Source of the DNA: Heliocidaris tuberculata
Taxonomy: Eukaryota; Echinodermata; Echinoidea; Camarodonta; Echinometridae
Direction: 5' to 3'
DNA: 64,000 nucleotides
Assembly (NCBI GenBank): GCA_025618425.1
Contig: CM046851.1
Coordinates: 6,809,969 to 6,873,968, forward strand
Numbering within the stretch: the first letter of the stretch is position 1; every line of letters starts with the position of its first letter. Shown here piece after piece: positions 46,361 to 57,321 of the stretch. The position numbers and the translations under genes are program-made. The notes under the pieces were generated by a model, which saw nothing but the letters and a program-made list of their open reading frames with translations, did not search any database and was not told the origin of the DNA.

Positions 46361-46410
46361 TGGATTAGGGTTAGGATTAGGGTTAGGGTTAGGTTTAGGT
46401 TTGGGATTAG
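46361..46410. repeat. Short interstitial telomere-like (TTAGGG)n array
   Basis: GGATTAGGGTTAGGATTAGGG and further TTAGGG/TTAGGT units abut the right end of the MITE. TTAGGG is the metazoan telomere repeat. A lone GATTAGG also lies just left of the MITE. Confidence 0.75.
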
Positions 46411-46810
46411 CATGGCAAAGTTAGACCGGAGCAATTGTCGCAGGAGCAAATGTCATACATCCATTTCGACAGTGCGAATGGCTAATTCTCTGGAGCCTAT
46501 AACCAACAAGCTCTGCTTTTACATTAGGCTCCTTCATATCCTCATTTCCAATTTTGTTAGTCATTCTTTTAAATAACGACAAGTAACCCAAACTGATACA
46601 ATATATTTTTTATGTACTTATGTTTATTACATAAACACTGTATTATTTTTGTCATGATTAATTTTTGTAAACAAACCGACAATATGTATTAAAAATGAAA
46701 TGTGAAATGTGAATATGAAATAAAAGCGAACTTGAATTCAGGGAAAACAGTTATTCCTCTTCAGTTGTACAGGGTGTCCAAGCAAAACGGGGATGAATGG
46801 AAAGGGAAAA

Positions 46811-47220
46811 GGTGTAAAAAAAAAACTTTAAAAAAAACTTGTACGCTGTCTTAAAGATACCAACGATCATTTGCGCAGGTATTAATATTTTGCAGGATCA
46901 CGGAAGTCACAGAAAGCAGTCAATATGTTACAATATATTTCGTCTTTATAGTTATCTGCACAGGGGGCGTCATTCACTGACGTAGGATAGTGACTATGAC
47001 GCACCAGGTGAGAGTGACATCGTACAAAAAATAGGAATGCAAAATGAATGGTGACAACACTGCACTGACTTATTACAGGCGCATGCATGCACCGATTCCC
47101 TTCATAGGCTTCGTTGATGTAAGTAGTTACGAAATCGAATAACGAAATGACGCATAGATAGGCCATTAAGCTTGCTCGACGCTTATTATAGTAACAGAAA
47201 AACGTACATAATCAGAATAT
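46811..47220. other. Intergenic DNA, no gene seen
   Basis: Mixed composition, no coding signal. Confidence 0.4.
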
Positions 47221-47223
47221 GGT

Positions 47224-47225
47224 GT

Positions 47226-47263
<38 letters not shown>

Positions 47264-47282
47264 TCTCTCTCTCTCTCTTTCA
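47224..47282. repeat. (CT)n/(CTAT)n microsatellite
   Basis: Pure CT units interrupted by CTATCTATCTAT. Confidence 0.95.
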
Positions 47283-47399
47283 TTTCTGTCTTTCCCCATA
47301 TACTTAATATACATACACAGAAAAACAACAACAGATATATATCTTAGCATCACAAAGGCTCTATTGCCTTACTGTAAGAACCATTGATAAACGACCCTG

Positions 47400-47540
47400 C
47401 CTAATGGTCAAGGGTAATGGTGAATATACATGCGGCTGGGGAAATGACCATAAATGGCGGATGTCCAACTCACCATGCAAGCTGCAATTTTAAAGTTATG
47501 TCGTGGTCGTATGATTTATTTCAAATCGTTAACAAGCCAT
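47400..47540. promoter_or_regulatory. Candidate conserved non-coding element
   Basis: Unique block with GACCATAAATGGCGGATG (SRF-like CCATAAATGG next to a YY1-like word) and CAAGCTGCAATTTTAAAG. Inference from content. Confidence 0.28.
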
Positions 47541-47689
47541 GCAATCTTAACAGAGAAATAAAAAGAAATGTATCGATATAGAAAACAAGCTCTGAACTTA
47601 TCAAGCCAGATTTGCATTTATGGGAAGCTGACAGATATACGACGGGTGATTCTGCGAAGCGTACGACATTTGTTTGAGTTTGAATAAAA

Positions 47690-47935
47690 CATTGGCCCCC
47701 CTTTAATGTTCGGTGGTTTACAATTGCTGCAAATTGCACGTGGCATTCGATGTCATGTTAGTTAGTGCGGCGTGCCCATTATCGTTAGCAAGACATCGGG
47801 TGCTCATTCGCTGCGCATTTTGAATATGACAGTTGGCATTAACTTTGAGATGGGAGAAGGCAGGATGACGAGGGACAGCGAAATCTGTCGGTGCATTCTT
47901 CAGATTGCACCGCAGGGCTGGCAAGATTTGGGGTG
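47690..47935. promoter_or_regulatory. Candidate conserved non-coding element
   Basis: Unique, GC-balanced sequence (GCAAATTGCACGTGGC, GTTAGTGCGGCGTGCCC, GGTGCTCATTCGCTGCGC, GATTGCACCGCAGGGC) in a repetitive neighbourhood. A minus-strand frame of 68 codons is open but shows no recognisable protein feature. Confidence 0.3.
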
Positions 47936-47989
47936 ACAGGGAAAGTACAGGAGAGAGTTCTTCAGTTTGGGGAGGGGTGTTGAGAGAAA

Positions 47990-48403
47990 CATATAGAGAG
48001 GGGGAGCGAGGTAGAGAGGGAGTGTAAAAGAGAAAGAGAGAGAGAGAGGCTAGAAAGTGAGAGTAAAGCGTAGGCCTACACAGAAAGAAAGGGAAAGTCG
48101 GAAAGAGAGAGAGAGAGAAGGGGAGAGGAGTTAAACGAATATAGTGGTAATTATATGTGGTATATTAGAGGTGAAGCATATAAAGCAATGTGAAAGAAAA
48201 AAGAGAGGTATATATTATGTTAAACCAGTTTTATGGGCATTAGATTCTGGGAAAATGGGGGACCTTATATACAGGATTAATTTCTTTGATGGAAAATGTA
48301 CGAAGAGAGGAAGCACTGATTATGATGAAATCTATAAAAGGGTAGAACAGTCTCGAAACATTTTTGTTGCAGGTATAAGTGAATGGGGCAGCTTGAATTT
48401 GTG

Positions 48404-48475
<72 letters not shown>

Positions 48476-48480
48476 GATGG
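47990..48480. repeat. (GA)n arrays with spacer
   Basis: (GA)n at about 48030-48048, 48102-48120 and a long one at about 48409-48470. The 224-codon plus-strand frame from 48144 reads through this and the (TA)n array and is an artefact. Confidence 0.9.
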
Positions 48481-48763
48481 AGAGAAAAAACAACCCAAAG
48501 AGATACAAAGAATTAAAGAAAAGTACGTGGAGACGGACAAACATAGATACATGTATTGTAAATAAACCAGCTTGCGAACGCCAGAGATGGAGGGGAAGGG
48601 GAGGTGGGAAGAAGAACGAATGGGGAGGGGTTGGCAGGTGGAGGACTGGTGGAGAAGAGATGAGAAGTATGAATCAGAGAGCAATGACTGCCATCTCATA
48701 TCCGTTCATCAACCACAACACCGATTGTATTTGTCAGCTTTCCAATGTGCCCTATTGGTTCTT

Positions 48764-48808
<45 letters not shown>
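48764..48808. repeat. (TA)n microsatellite
   Basis: Pure alternating TA; frames through it give Tyr/Ile runs. Confidence 0.95.
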
Positions 48809-48809
<1 letters not shown>

Positions 48810-49607
48810 CGGCTTTAGCCCAGCTCACCTCATCGGTGTCCTGATACATGTATGGCTTTATCGCCCTTTCAAGCAAACTGAACAAAAGAATGAGAAAGGG
48901 GAACATGGTCCTCTCCTAACATGCCGAGGTAAAAGACGACATCAGAGACAGGTTAATGGTTTCATAGAGAGGGCAATAACCCAAGAACTGTACGAGTACT
49001 TTTTATCGTATGTCAAATCAATGGAAATGCCTTGTATTTTGGGTTTGATTGAGCGCTGTTGAGTGCCAGTCGATGTGTATCAATGTCTGTTTTTTCCATT
49101 CATTCATCCCTAATTTCTCTATTTTTTAAATGTATCTTTCCCTCTTATTTCACTCATTATTTCCGCCTTACTGTTTCAGTTTCGGGCATATTATATGATC
49201 AGAGATGATCAGAGATCGAATATTGATTACACACGAAAACAGCTTAAAATATTCAAAATAATGGTCTAATGCCGGTCACTGGTTTATTCATCTGACTATC
49301 TTCGCATAAAATCAGAATATTTGAATGAAAATACCGATATACCATCCAAAACAACCATTTGTAGGGTGTAGTCGTCAAAATAGGACGACTTCAACATCTA
49401 CCGTAGATCTTGCACGTGCTTGTGTTTAACCTTGTGCTATAATCAAGCGCATGAACGTGCTCAGTCGAATTTTTAAACATGTTTTATATCTAAATAATTA
49501 TGGATATGATTGATTTAATACATGATAAGGGTAAAGTGTACTTTGTCAGAAGGGCACTGCGAAACTGGAAAAAAAAGCAGTACTAAATTGATTTTTAAAA
49601 AGACGCT
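48809..49607. other. Intergenic DNA, no gene seen
   Basis: No coding signal; GATGATCAGA is duplicated near 49197-49215. Confidence 0.4.
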
Positions 49608-49990
49608 TTAAAGGTTGAGTTCTGGGAAAGGTACAAAAACTAATTTGTGCGCATTCTCATTCTTATTATGTTAGTTTGGAAGATTATCATAGTAGACAGT
49701 GTCCCCTGAAAAGGATTGCTATTCAAATGCCCTCACTTTTAAAATAATTATGACAAGAAACAACTGAGATGTTCGGGCCAAACATTTGTGTGTAGTCCTA
49801 TATACACATTTCTGGGTGCAGTGTATGTGACTCTAAATAGGACTGAGTAAATTTCTTATCATTTAGTTGATTCCAAAATCTAACAGCGTACACCAATTCT
49901 TATGTGCTATATAATCAACCTTTTCCAATTGCAAGGAGACAGTTTCTTTCACAATTCAATATCATGACCAGAACTCAGCTTTATCTTTAA
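49608..49990 (+). mobile_element. TTAA-flanked MITE family, copy B
   Basis: TTAA at both ends. Starts TTAAAGGTTGAGTTCTGGG and ends CAGCTTTATCTTTAA, forming an imperfect TIR of about 25 bp (inverted right end TTAAAGATAAAGCTGAGTTC). The interior matches copies A, C and D throughout. Confidence 0.85.
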
Positions 49991-50755
49991 CCTATAGCAC
50001 ATAGCACATGAATCTCCTCTTTGGGTGTGTGTGTAATTATTATCTTCATTATAAACCTCATTGGCTGAAATGCTGAAAATTTAAAAGAATGGTTTGACAA
50101 GTTAAATGAAACACATATATAAACGACAATGTTGAAGCCTCCATAGTGCAAAAGATTGGATTTCGACGAAAGAAATTAGTTAGAATATACCGCTAAAAAT
50201 CATAGCAAAACAACCAACCAAACATAGCAAAACAAAAAACAAAACGAACAATAGAATAACACAAAGTTCTGCTATTTGAGTATATAGTACATTCGTTATT
50301 TGGACCTTCTAAGGTATATATTCCACTTGATATAGCTAATAAATTATTAATTATTCACACCTTTAATTCTGACGATTTGTATCATCTCCCTGTTATCCAA
50401 CGACGTCCTGTGTTGTCGTATAGACCGTTCGATTATTTAAACCACGATGTCTCCTCACATGCCCCATGCAATATTACGTTTTGTTAGGGTTTCAATAACA
50501 CTATTTCTTATCCTAAAAAACCTTACAAGATCTTTTTAAAAATTATTTATAGCTTATAGTATATTTTTTCGGCGTTTCTTTTATTCTCTTTACCTGCAAG
50601 GCCTGTCTTTAAAAAAATCTATAATCACGATAGTAATAATTACAAACATCGGTCATCCCGTTGTTTCACTAATTCCTATTAGACAGGTCGTTTGGCTTCA
50701 CGTGAAAGTGACCATAAACTAGGATTTATTGGTCAGAATAAAATATAAGCACTTA
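49991..50755. other. AT-rich intergenic DNA, no gene seen
   Basis: No coding signal or recognised element. Confidence 0.4.
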
Positions 50756-50756
50756 A

Positions 50757-51003
50757 CGCTCTCTCTCTCTCATTCTCTCTCTTTCTCTCTCTCTCTCTTT
50801 CCATCTCTCTCTCTTCTCTTACTCTCACTCTCTCGCAAAAACAACCCCCTCTCTCTCTCTACCTCTTTCTCTTGTTTTATTCTTTCTCCTCCCCCCCCCC
50901 TCCACCTCTCCCCTCATCTCTCCCCCTCCCTCTCTCACTCTCTGCCTCTCTCCCCACACCCCTTCTCCCTATCATTCAGTGTCCCTCTTTCTCTCTCTTT
51001 AGA
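50757..51003. repeat. (CT)n/poly(C) polypyrimidine tract
   Basis: Near-pure pyrimidine for about 245 bp, with a C run at about 50889-50900. Confidence 0.95.
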
Positions 51004-51800
51004 ACTGTGAAACACCGTCCACCTTCATGTTATGGGTAAAATTATTAATCATCTATCATGATTGTCTATACTATCCAAAAAAATTAATGAGAACATGGTT
51101 AAAGTCATGAAAACAATGAGGCATAAGAAATATTATGGTCACAACTCCCTTCCATAAAATCGTTCATGTCGCTGGCAGGTCAAGCTTATGAAAATTTATA
51201 GAATCCCTTTTTATATGTGAAGGTCCATATGTCACTGTGTTTTGCGACTATCTACATGATCTAGGTAGCCAATAATACGCGACAGGCTTATAACCTATAG
51301 TGGGAATTGTTTCATAATGTAATAAAGATTGATTATGATAATGATGATTAGACATGACGACGAGGAGGAGAAGGAGGAGGATGACGGCGACGAAGATGCT
51401 GATGGTGGGGCCGGAAGATGAAGATACCATTATTATAACAATTATATTGTTGAGAGAATGATACTAATGAAATGTTTAATTCGAAGAGGATGACAATGAA
51501 GTTGTTGATAATATTGCTGGTGATTTATTTATTTCTGAAGTTATGAATTACGCAAGCCGTTAAAACAATAGAATATAAAGTTAAGTTGTTGTTTTTTATA
51601 GCAAGTGGGTGGTAGATTTAAATAGCCGAATGACGTAAGTCAACTAACAATGTTGAAATATAATCAATTAGTATAATTAAATGGTTTAAAATGACAGATC
51701 TATGCATGTAGTTCCGACGAGATTAACATTAAAATCTATTTTTGCAGGCACATATATAAGTATATACACACAAAATAAATGGAGGCCAATTTATACATTT
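51004..51800. other. AT-rich intergenic DNA with a GAC/GAG-rich patch
   Basis: A degenerate GAN trinucleotide run lies at about 51350-51425. No gene seen. Confidence 0.45.
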
Positions 51801-51804
51801 GCAC

Positions 51805-51878
51805 TTAAAGAGAAGGATGACTTCTGGGAAAGGTACCCCCCCCCCAAAAAAAAAAAAATAATAAAATAAATAAATAAA

Positions 51879-51909
<31 letters not shown>

Positions 51910-51938
51910 AATGAATAAATAAATAAATAAATAAATAA

Positions 51939-51979
<41 letters not shown>

Positions 51980-52321
51980 GTGAGCTTTCTCATCCCTTTT
52001 ATGTCAGTTTGGAAGAAAATCATAATGTCCCGTGAAAAGGATTGCCCTTCAAATGCCCTCATATCAAAAATATGATTTGAAATAGCTGAAGTGTTCGGGT
52101 CAAACATTTATGCCACATATGTGTGCAGCCCATTATACCCATTTCTGTGTGCAGTGCACGCGATTTTCAGCGAGAATGGGTTATTTCTTATCACTTTGAT
52201 GATTCCAAAACTTGACAGTATACACTAATTCTTATGTAATATGTGTAATTGCTTGTAATTGCTTTGAGACAGTTTTTTTTTCATAATGTAATCGCATGAC
52301 CAGACCTCAACTTTATCTTGA
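51805..52321 (+). mobile_element. TTAA-flanked MITE family, copy C, with (TAAA)n insertion
   Basis: Left TTAA at 51805-51808, right end TTGA (decayed). The family sequence is interrupted after CTGGGAAAGGTACC by a C run, an A run and a (TAAA)n array (about 51836-51976), then resumes with TTTCTCATCCCTTTTATG. The A-rich insert looks like the tail of an inserted retroposon or an expanded internal microsatellite. Confidence 0.8.
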
Positions 52322-52647
52322 AGTTGGCATACGAAGTTCTGTCTCTTTACAAATACGACATGTGGAGGTACAAACTCTCGCCTTTTCCAGTTTGGAAAAG
52401 ATGCGTCGTTTAAACAGAAAGAATGTGTTGTTTGTATTTTCATTGTCTTTATGACTTTTGCGCATGTACGCGTCATACCAGAGAAGTAACTTCTTTAATT
52501 TGTCCTTTTAAATCAGTGTCTAATAATACAAGTAATTTGGCAAGGTAAACAGAATGCAGTTACGTACATGCTACGAAATAAAGATAAAAAACTTCCACCT
52601 GACACAGCAAGTAATTTGATTAATGCTATGACCTCAAAAAATATACT

Positions 52648-52653
52648 AAATAG

Positions 52654-52719
<66 letters not shown>

Positions 52720-52740
52720 TATATAAATAAATATATATAA
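52648..52740. repeat. (TA)n microsatellite
   Basis: Pure TA followed by imperfect TATATAAATA. Confidence 0.95.
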
Positions 52741-53415
52741 GAAATCATTATATGTAAATGAATATATATAATTTATATAGATATATATTATTTCAACAAT
52801 GATGTCATCTTTGGTATGGATCAAATGGGATTCTCCCTCACTTAATAACTTGTTTTCATGTATGGGGCCTGAAAGATTTCACTTTTTTCCTTGTAAAAAA
52901 AACAAACCTATATATAAAAACAAAACAAAAGCAATTGCTACTAACGGATGACGTCAAGGATATAATCATAAAAACGATATGCTATATTTGTTTGAAATAC
53001 ATCCTTTCTGAAAAGGTATCGGGTTCAGTTTTTATCTTCCGCTGTTCGTACTGTAAATCATAGGAAAATAAATCTTTGAGAATGATTTGATTGACAGGTC
53101 ACTTAAAACTTATATAGAGTAAGTGGTTACCCCCGCCTTGCATGCATGCAGGTACATGACGGAAATGTTGAGATTTATCAGTGAAATTGGCAGAATTCTT
53201 TTGTTTGAGACAGCAGAAGGAAAACCTTTTTTTTTCTCATTAAGATAAAAACATACAAAAAACATGTACATGAAACAATTAACATATAATGGTATGGTTG
53301 TCATGGAATCCATCCAGAAAAACCTGTGATAGCAATTTTCTTTAAAACTTAATTTTTTGAATCCTGATTGGGCGTATAGTTCATCTCGGTGTCTTGTATC
53401 AGGCAGTGTATAGAA
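52741..53415. other. Intergenic DNA, no gene seen
   Basis: AT-rich; no coding signal. Confidence 0.4.
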
Positions 53416-53593
53416 AACACGATGAAAACTACTTTCGAAAAATAAACTCAAGACAATTTCAATAGCCCTGTCTATCACCTTTAGAAATGTGCTAACATTA
53501 CAATGGCGTATTACGTAAGATTTCTATGGGCGGTACAATAGGCCTTTGAAATTGCCCTTGAGTTTATTTTTCGAAAGTAGTTTTTATCGTGTT
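53416..53593. mobile_element. 178-bp MITE, copy 2
   Basis: Ends AACACGATGAAAACTACTTT and (inverted) AACACGATAAAAACTACTTT. Same family as 46173 but inserted in the opposite direction. AGAA flanks both sides and may be part of the target duplication. Confidence 0.8.
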
Positions 53594-53615
53594 AGAAGAT
53601 AATAATATGGGGTCC

Positions 53616-53883
53616 ACTCGCTATTCATAAGGACCGCTATTCATAGAAAACCGCTATTCATTTAACACGCGTTATGAATAGCGGTCCTTATGAGTAGTTA
53701 TGAATAGTGGTCCTTATGAACGGAAGTCCTTATAAATAAGCGAGGTAATTTGTCTATGGTTTACTCGCTATGTACAAGGACCACTATTCATACAAAACCG
53801 CTATTCATTTAGTCACGCGTTATGGATAGAGATCCTTATGATTAAGTGGTCCTTATGAATAGCGGTCCTTATGACTAGCGAGG
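53616..53883. repeat. Two tandem hairpin units of ATTCATAAGGACC words
   Basis: Unit 1 (53616-53745) and unit 2 (53763-53883) both begin ACTCGCTAT, contain AAAACCGCTATTCATTTA and CACGCGTTATG, and end in GCGAGG. Within each unit CGCTATTCAT and its inverse ATGAATAGCG recur, so each can fold into a hairpin. Non-coding. Confidence 0.75.
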
Positions 53884-55430
53884 CTACCCCGATAATATAG
53901 GTTACGGTTCTTAGTAATTGATCAGAAAGCGAGAAAAAAAACCATACGACAGCTTCAAAATAGTGTTCTTCAGAAGTTAAAAATATAGGTACGTTAATAA
54001 ACAATATCTTCGATTTTGTTTTAAATTTATGAGTCATTATACAGCTAGCATCGAAGTGTTGTGCATTGTCGTGGCTTGCATGAATAAAATTGGGCTACAA
54101 GAAAAGAAAGAAAAAATCTCTAGTAATATGAAGCCCATATCGGTATGAAGGACTAATGCAAGGGCATCACATTGAAAAAATTCTGAGCACAGGGAAATTA
54201 TTAAACGCCTCTTCCTCTTAGGAAGACTACACTTCCAAGAAATGTTTAGGTGACGACAGACGTATAAGGTTGAATTAATATGATTAGTACCAGTCATAAA
54301 TTGACTTGATATGAGGTGTTGCTGCTCTCTTGAAAATCGTGTTTTGCTTACACAGTCGTCAGACTATTATATTGTACATCCTGGAATTGTGTCATAAATG
54401 GTTCGCAAACGCAAATCAATCATTAGTCGCTTTTGTTGGAATGAAGATGAAGCGGAAAAGGAAATGTTTTCTGTTCCAGGAAGAATATGTATTCTGTATG
54501 ATTAATGGAAGGTATATATCATAGAATGATGGTTAATGGTAATGTTTCATGATGATTGTAACGTATCGTTAGTTCTTCGAATGATCGTGGATTATTGTCT
54601 GTCAGAACAAGGCCCATAATAAGCGCTGCGAGACGATTTTAGATTTGGAGGTGGTAAAAGCGAGCGAAACTCTCAAAAGCAAAGAGTATAATGTAATATG
54701 TGTGGGTGCTCCATGAGCCACACTTCTGTTCAGCGGGCGCTGCATATTAATTGAATGATTGAGAAGAAATTCTGTTATCAAAGTGAAAAAATGTGGCACT
54801 GTGTAAAAAAGGCTCTATGTGAAACAGGGTCTACGAAACGTATATCTTTTTATGGAAGGTGTGGAGAGTCACCTGAAATCCCAAAGAAATTAAATGTTTG
54901 CAACTTTCACCTTTTTTTTTCAAGATAAAAACCACTTGAAAGAAATTAAGTTCTGTTCTGATGTCTGATGTAACTTAAGTGCATCTTCTCTCCTGTGGCA
55001 TAAATCAACTGGCGACAGACGTGACTATGGAATGTGCGTGGTGAAATAAATTTGAGCTCTTAACGTCGTAAAATAATGTTTGGAAATAAATCGTGTCTTA
55101 AAATGAAGTGATATACGACAAACATATACATGGTTAGATATCACAGATTTTTTTGTGGTAGTCTGTCCGCATAGTTTTTGCACCAAGCACTGACCGACTT
55201 CCTTCTCTTTCAATTAAAGAATCAAATTAAAGGAGGCTAACTTTGTTTAAACAGTATTTTTAATGTAAAGAAAACTGTGACATTAAAGATATAAATGAGA
55301 GTGCATGAAAGGTGTTATAACCCTCTTCGAAATCGCAAACAATAAACGATCAACAAGCAACAATCATTCATCATTCATCTTGCAACTGAATTTATGGACG
55401 AATTGGGTTGTTGAAAATTTGTGTATCCAC
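53884..55430. other. AT-rich intergenic DNA, no gene seen
   Basis: Only short frames in all readings; no recognised repeats. Confidence 0.4.
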
Positions 55431-55623
55431 CATAGGAGGGAGCCGGCGTACGACCCCCCCCCCCCCTTTTGACCCATTTGAAGGCCACCATAAAATGAAA
55501 TAAAATTTCATTTGCAGTGGGTCTATAGCATGAGGGGTGCCAGTCATATTACACAATATTCTACCCATCATGTACCCCATCCCTATCAGTTCCTATACCC
55601 CACCTTCATTTATCACTTCTAGG

Positions 55624-55787
55624 CTCACAAAGGTTTGCAATCAATCGCAGAATGGCAATTGCCAATCAAGATCATCGTTGCATGCACATATTGTTCAAAA
55701 GGCTGACCATCAGTGACCATCTAACCAATCAGAATTGTTGTTTCAAATTTGCAATTGATTGCAAACCTTTGTGTTACGGTGCCCGGG
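55624..55787. mobile_element. MITE with CACAAAGGTTTGCAATC ends
   Basis: The left end reads CACAAAGGTTTGCAATCAAT and the right end inverted reads CACAAAGGTTTGCAATCAAT, preceded by CCCGGGCACCGTAA. The latter is close to the GGGCCCCGT ends of the element at 19446, suggesting a common transposase. The left outermost bases are lost. Confidence 0.7.
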
Positions 55788-56096
55788 ATAGGACTATGGC
55801 GCTGTTAGACTGATGTGATGGAGGAAAACAAGAAGATCCACTTAAGTCGTGACCCAATTCCAACGATGACGAATGATGCAGATTTTAATCAACGATATAC
55901 AGATCAACCTGATTTACCATTATTTTAAAGGAACGTCAACTTGACAAGAACAACTTTTTTTTAACGAAATGAATATGACAGCATCCCTTAGGCCTATACG
56001 TTATCCTGTTTCTTAAACTATTACCTTACTACTTTCTTCAGATCTACTTGCGCTAATCGAGCCTGTGAGGGCAATTGATCCATACGAAAGATATCA
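55788..56096. other. Intergenic DNA, no gene seen
   Basis: No coding or repeat signal recognised. Confidence 0.4.
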
Positions 56097-56228
56097 AAAG
56101 TGCTGTTTACACTGCTCATTTTTGCAAACACTATTTTTTAAACGATATCACTCTTTCATGACGCGCAAAAGACAAGTCATTGACGCCGCCCCAACGTCAG
56201 CAAATGACGTCTCGTGTGAACAGGGCTT
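56097..56228. mobile_element. Possible short MITE
   Basis: AAGTGCTGTTTACAC at the left and, inverted, AAGCCCTGTTCACAC at the right suggest a decayed TIR pair. No clear target duplication. Confidence 0.4.
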
Positions 56229-56750
56229 AAGTCTTCATTACACCTTCATTCTCTCTCCTTTTCTCCTTTTGAGCTTCAACACTGCTAATATATTCATTTA
56301 TCTTGTTTGAATACGATGTCTTTACATAAATATTTTCTTTCCCTAAAATCAACTGCATTGTGTTTGTTGGTCAGTTTCTACGGCGCTTAAGGGCGCACTC
56401 TTAAATTGTCACGATTATTATAGGAGATAACTTCACATGTGCATATCGCGCTTATTTCATTGTGTACGGTCTTTGGTTTGCAATTATTTATACCTGACTT
56501 ATACATCACCAGAGTCATGTTATGTTTGTCAACCTGATCGGTGCAGCTTCCCGTTTCCTTGAATTAGATCCACTTTGATTACAAATATTGATATAAACAC
56601 ATTATAACTGAGCTTATGTTTACGCACATCGTGATGTAGCTTAACTTCCGTTGACGCAGACATGGCAGATGTCGTGTTTTCTGCTAAGTTTCAGGCACGC
56701 AGTTCAAATGGTTCACGAACTTCAACAAAACAGCTCGGGACCTGGCTGTA
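56229..56750. other. Intergenic DNA, no gene seen
   Basis: No coding or repeat signal recognised. Confidence 0.4.
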
Positions 56751-56754
56751 ATTA

Positions 56755-56960
56755 TCGGGGGGGGGGTATATTTTCCTTCTTTCTTAAAACATTTTTCCTA
56801 AAAAAGGACCAAGTATTAAAGGGGCGAATCCAGGATTTTGTAAAAAGGGGGGGGGGGGGCACACAAATGCCCGAAAATTTTCTGACAAGCAAAAAGAAAA
56901 ACAAAAAGGGTTTTCAGATTTTTTTGGGGGGAGTCCAGTTTTCCGCAAGAATTCTCTGAC

Positions 56961-56997
<37 letters not shown>

Positions 56998-57170
56998 TAT
57001 CAGTTCTAAAGGGGAGGGGAGGCGCGATCCCAAAAGGGGGACACAATGTATACTTTTCTTCAAAAAGGGGGGGGGGCACGGGCCGGAATGGCCCCCCCCA
57101 AAAAAAAAAAAAATAAATAAATAAATAAAATATAAAAAAATAAATGAATAAAAAATAATAATAATAATTA
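56755..57170. repeat. Homopolymer-rich repeat with hAT-like end
   Basis: AAAGGGGCGAATCCAGGATT near 56818 resembles the element end at 12198. It is followed by alternating G and A runs (A31 at about 56964-56994) and (TAAA)n. The motif CCCGAAAATTTTCTGA is partly repeated. Confidence 0.6.
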
Positions 57171-57249
57171 AAAATCCGCGACTGAAATATTACAACAGTC
57201 ATGACAGTCGGTGCCATAAAATGGGCCACAAAAATATATACTTTTATAT

Positions 57250-57321
57250 CGGACGCGTGATATCGAAGTGGTAGAGCAGTTGTCTCTTAACAGGGATAGC
57301 ACGGGTTCCAGTGCTCTGTGG
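57250..57321 (+). ncRNA. tRNA-like sequence (degenerate tRNA or SINE head)
   Basis: AGTGGTAGAGCAGTTG resembles a D-arm/A box and GGTTCCAGTGC (57303-57313) a B box, with CTCTTAA in the anticodon-loop position between them. The acceptor arms do not pair and the T stem is shifted, so this is not a functional tRNA by eye. Confidence 0.4.

Larger units (their letters stand above)
45725..46810. repeat. Repeat built on GTACAGGGTGTCCAAGCAAAA, with insertions
   Basis: The 21-bp block occurs near 45747, 45912 and 46767, the first two preceded by CTGTTATTCTTAGTCAGCT. The first two copies are about 165 bp apart. The third is displaced by inserted DNA, including the MITE at 46173 and an AATAAA-rich segment (46600-46740). 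Confidence 0.6.

Noticed and set aside
48144..48818. 224-codon open frame on the plus strand
   Set aside because: It reads through (GA)n (Arg-Glu runs) and (TA)n (Tyr-Ile runs); the remaining sequence has no recognisable protein feature.
57250..57321. Functional tRNA gene
   Set aside because: Acceptor arms do not pair and the T arm is shifted; kept only as tRNA-like.
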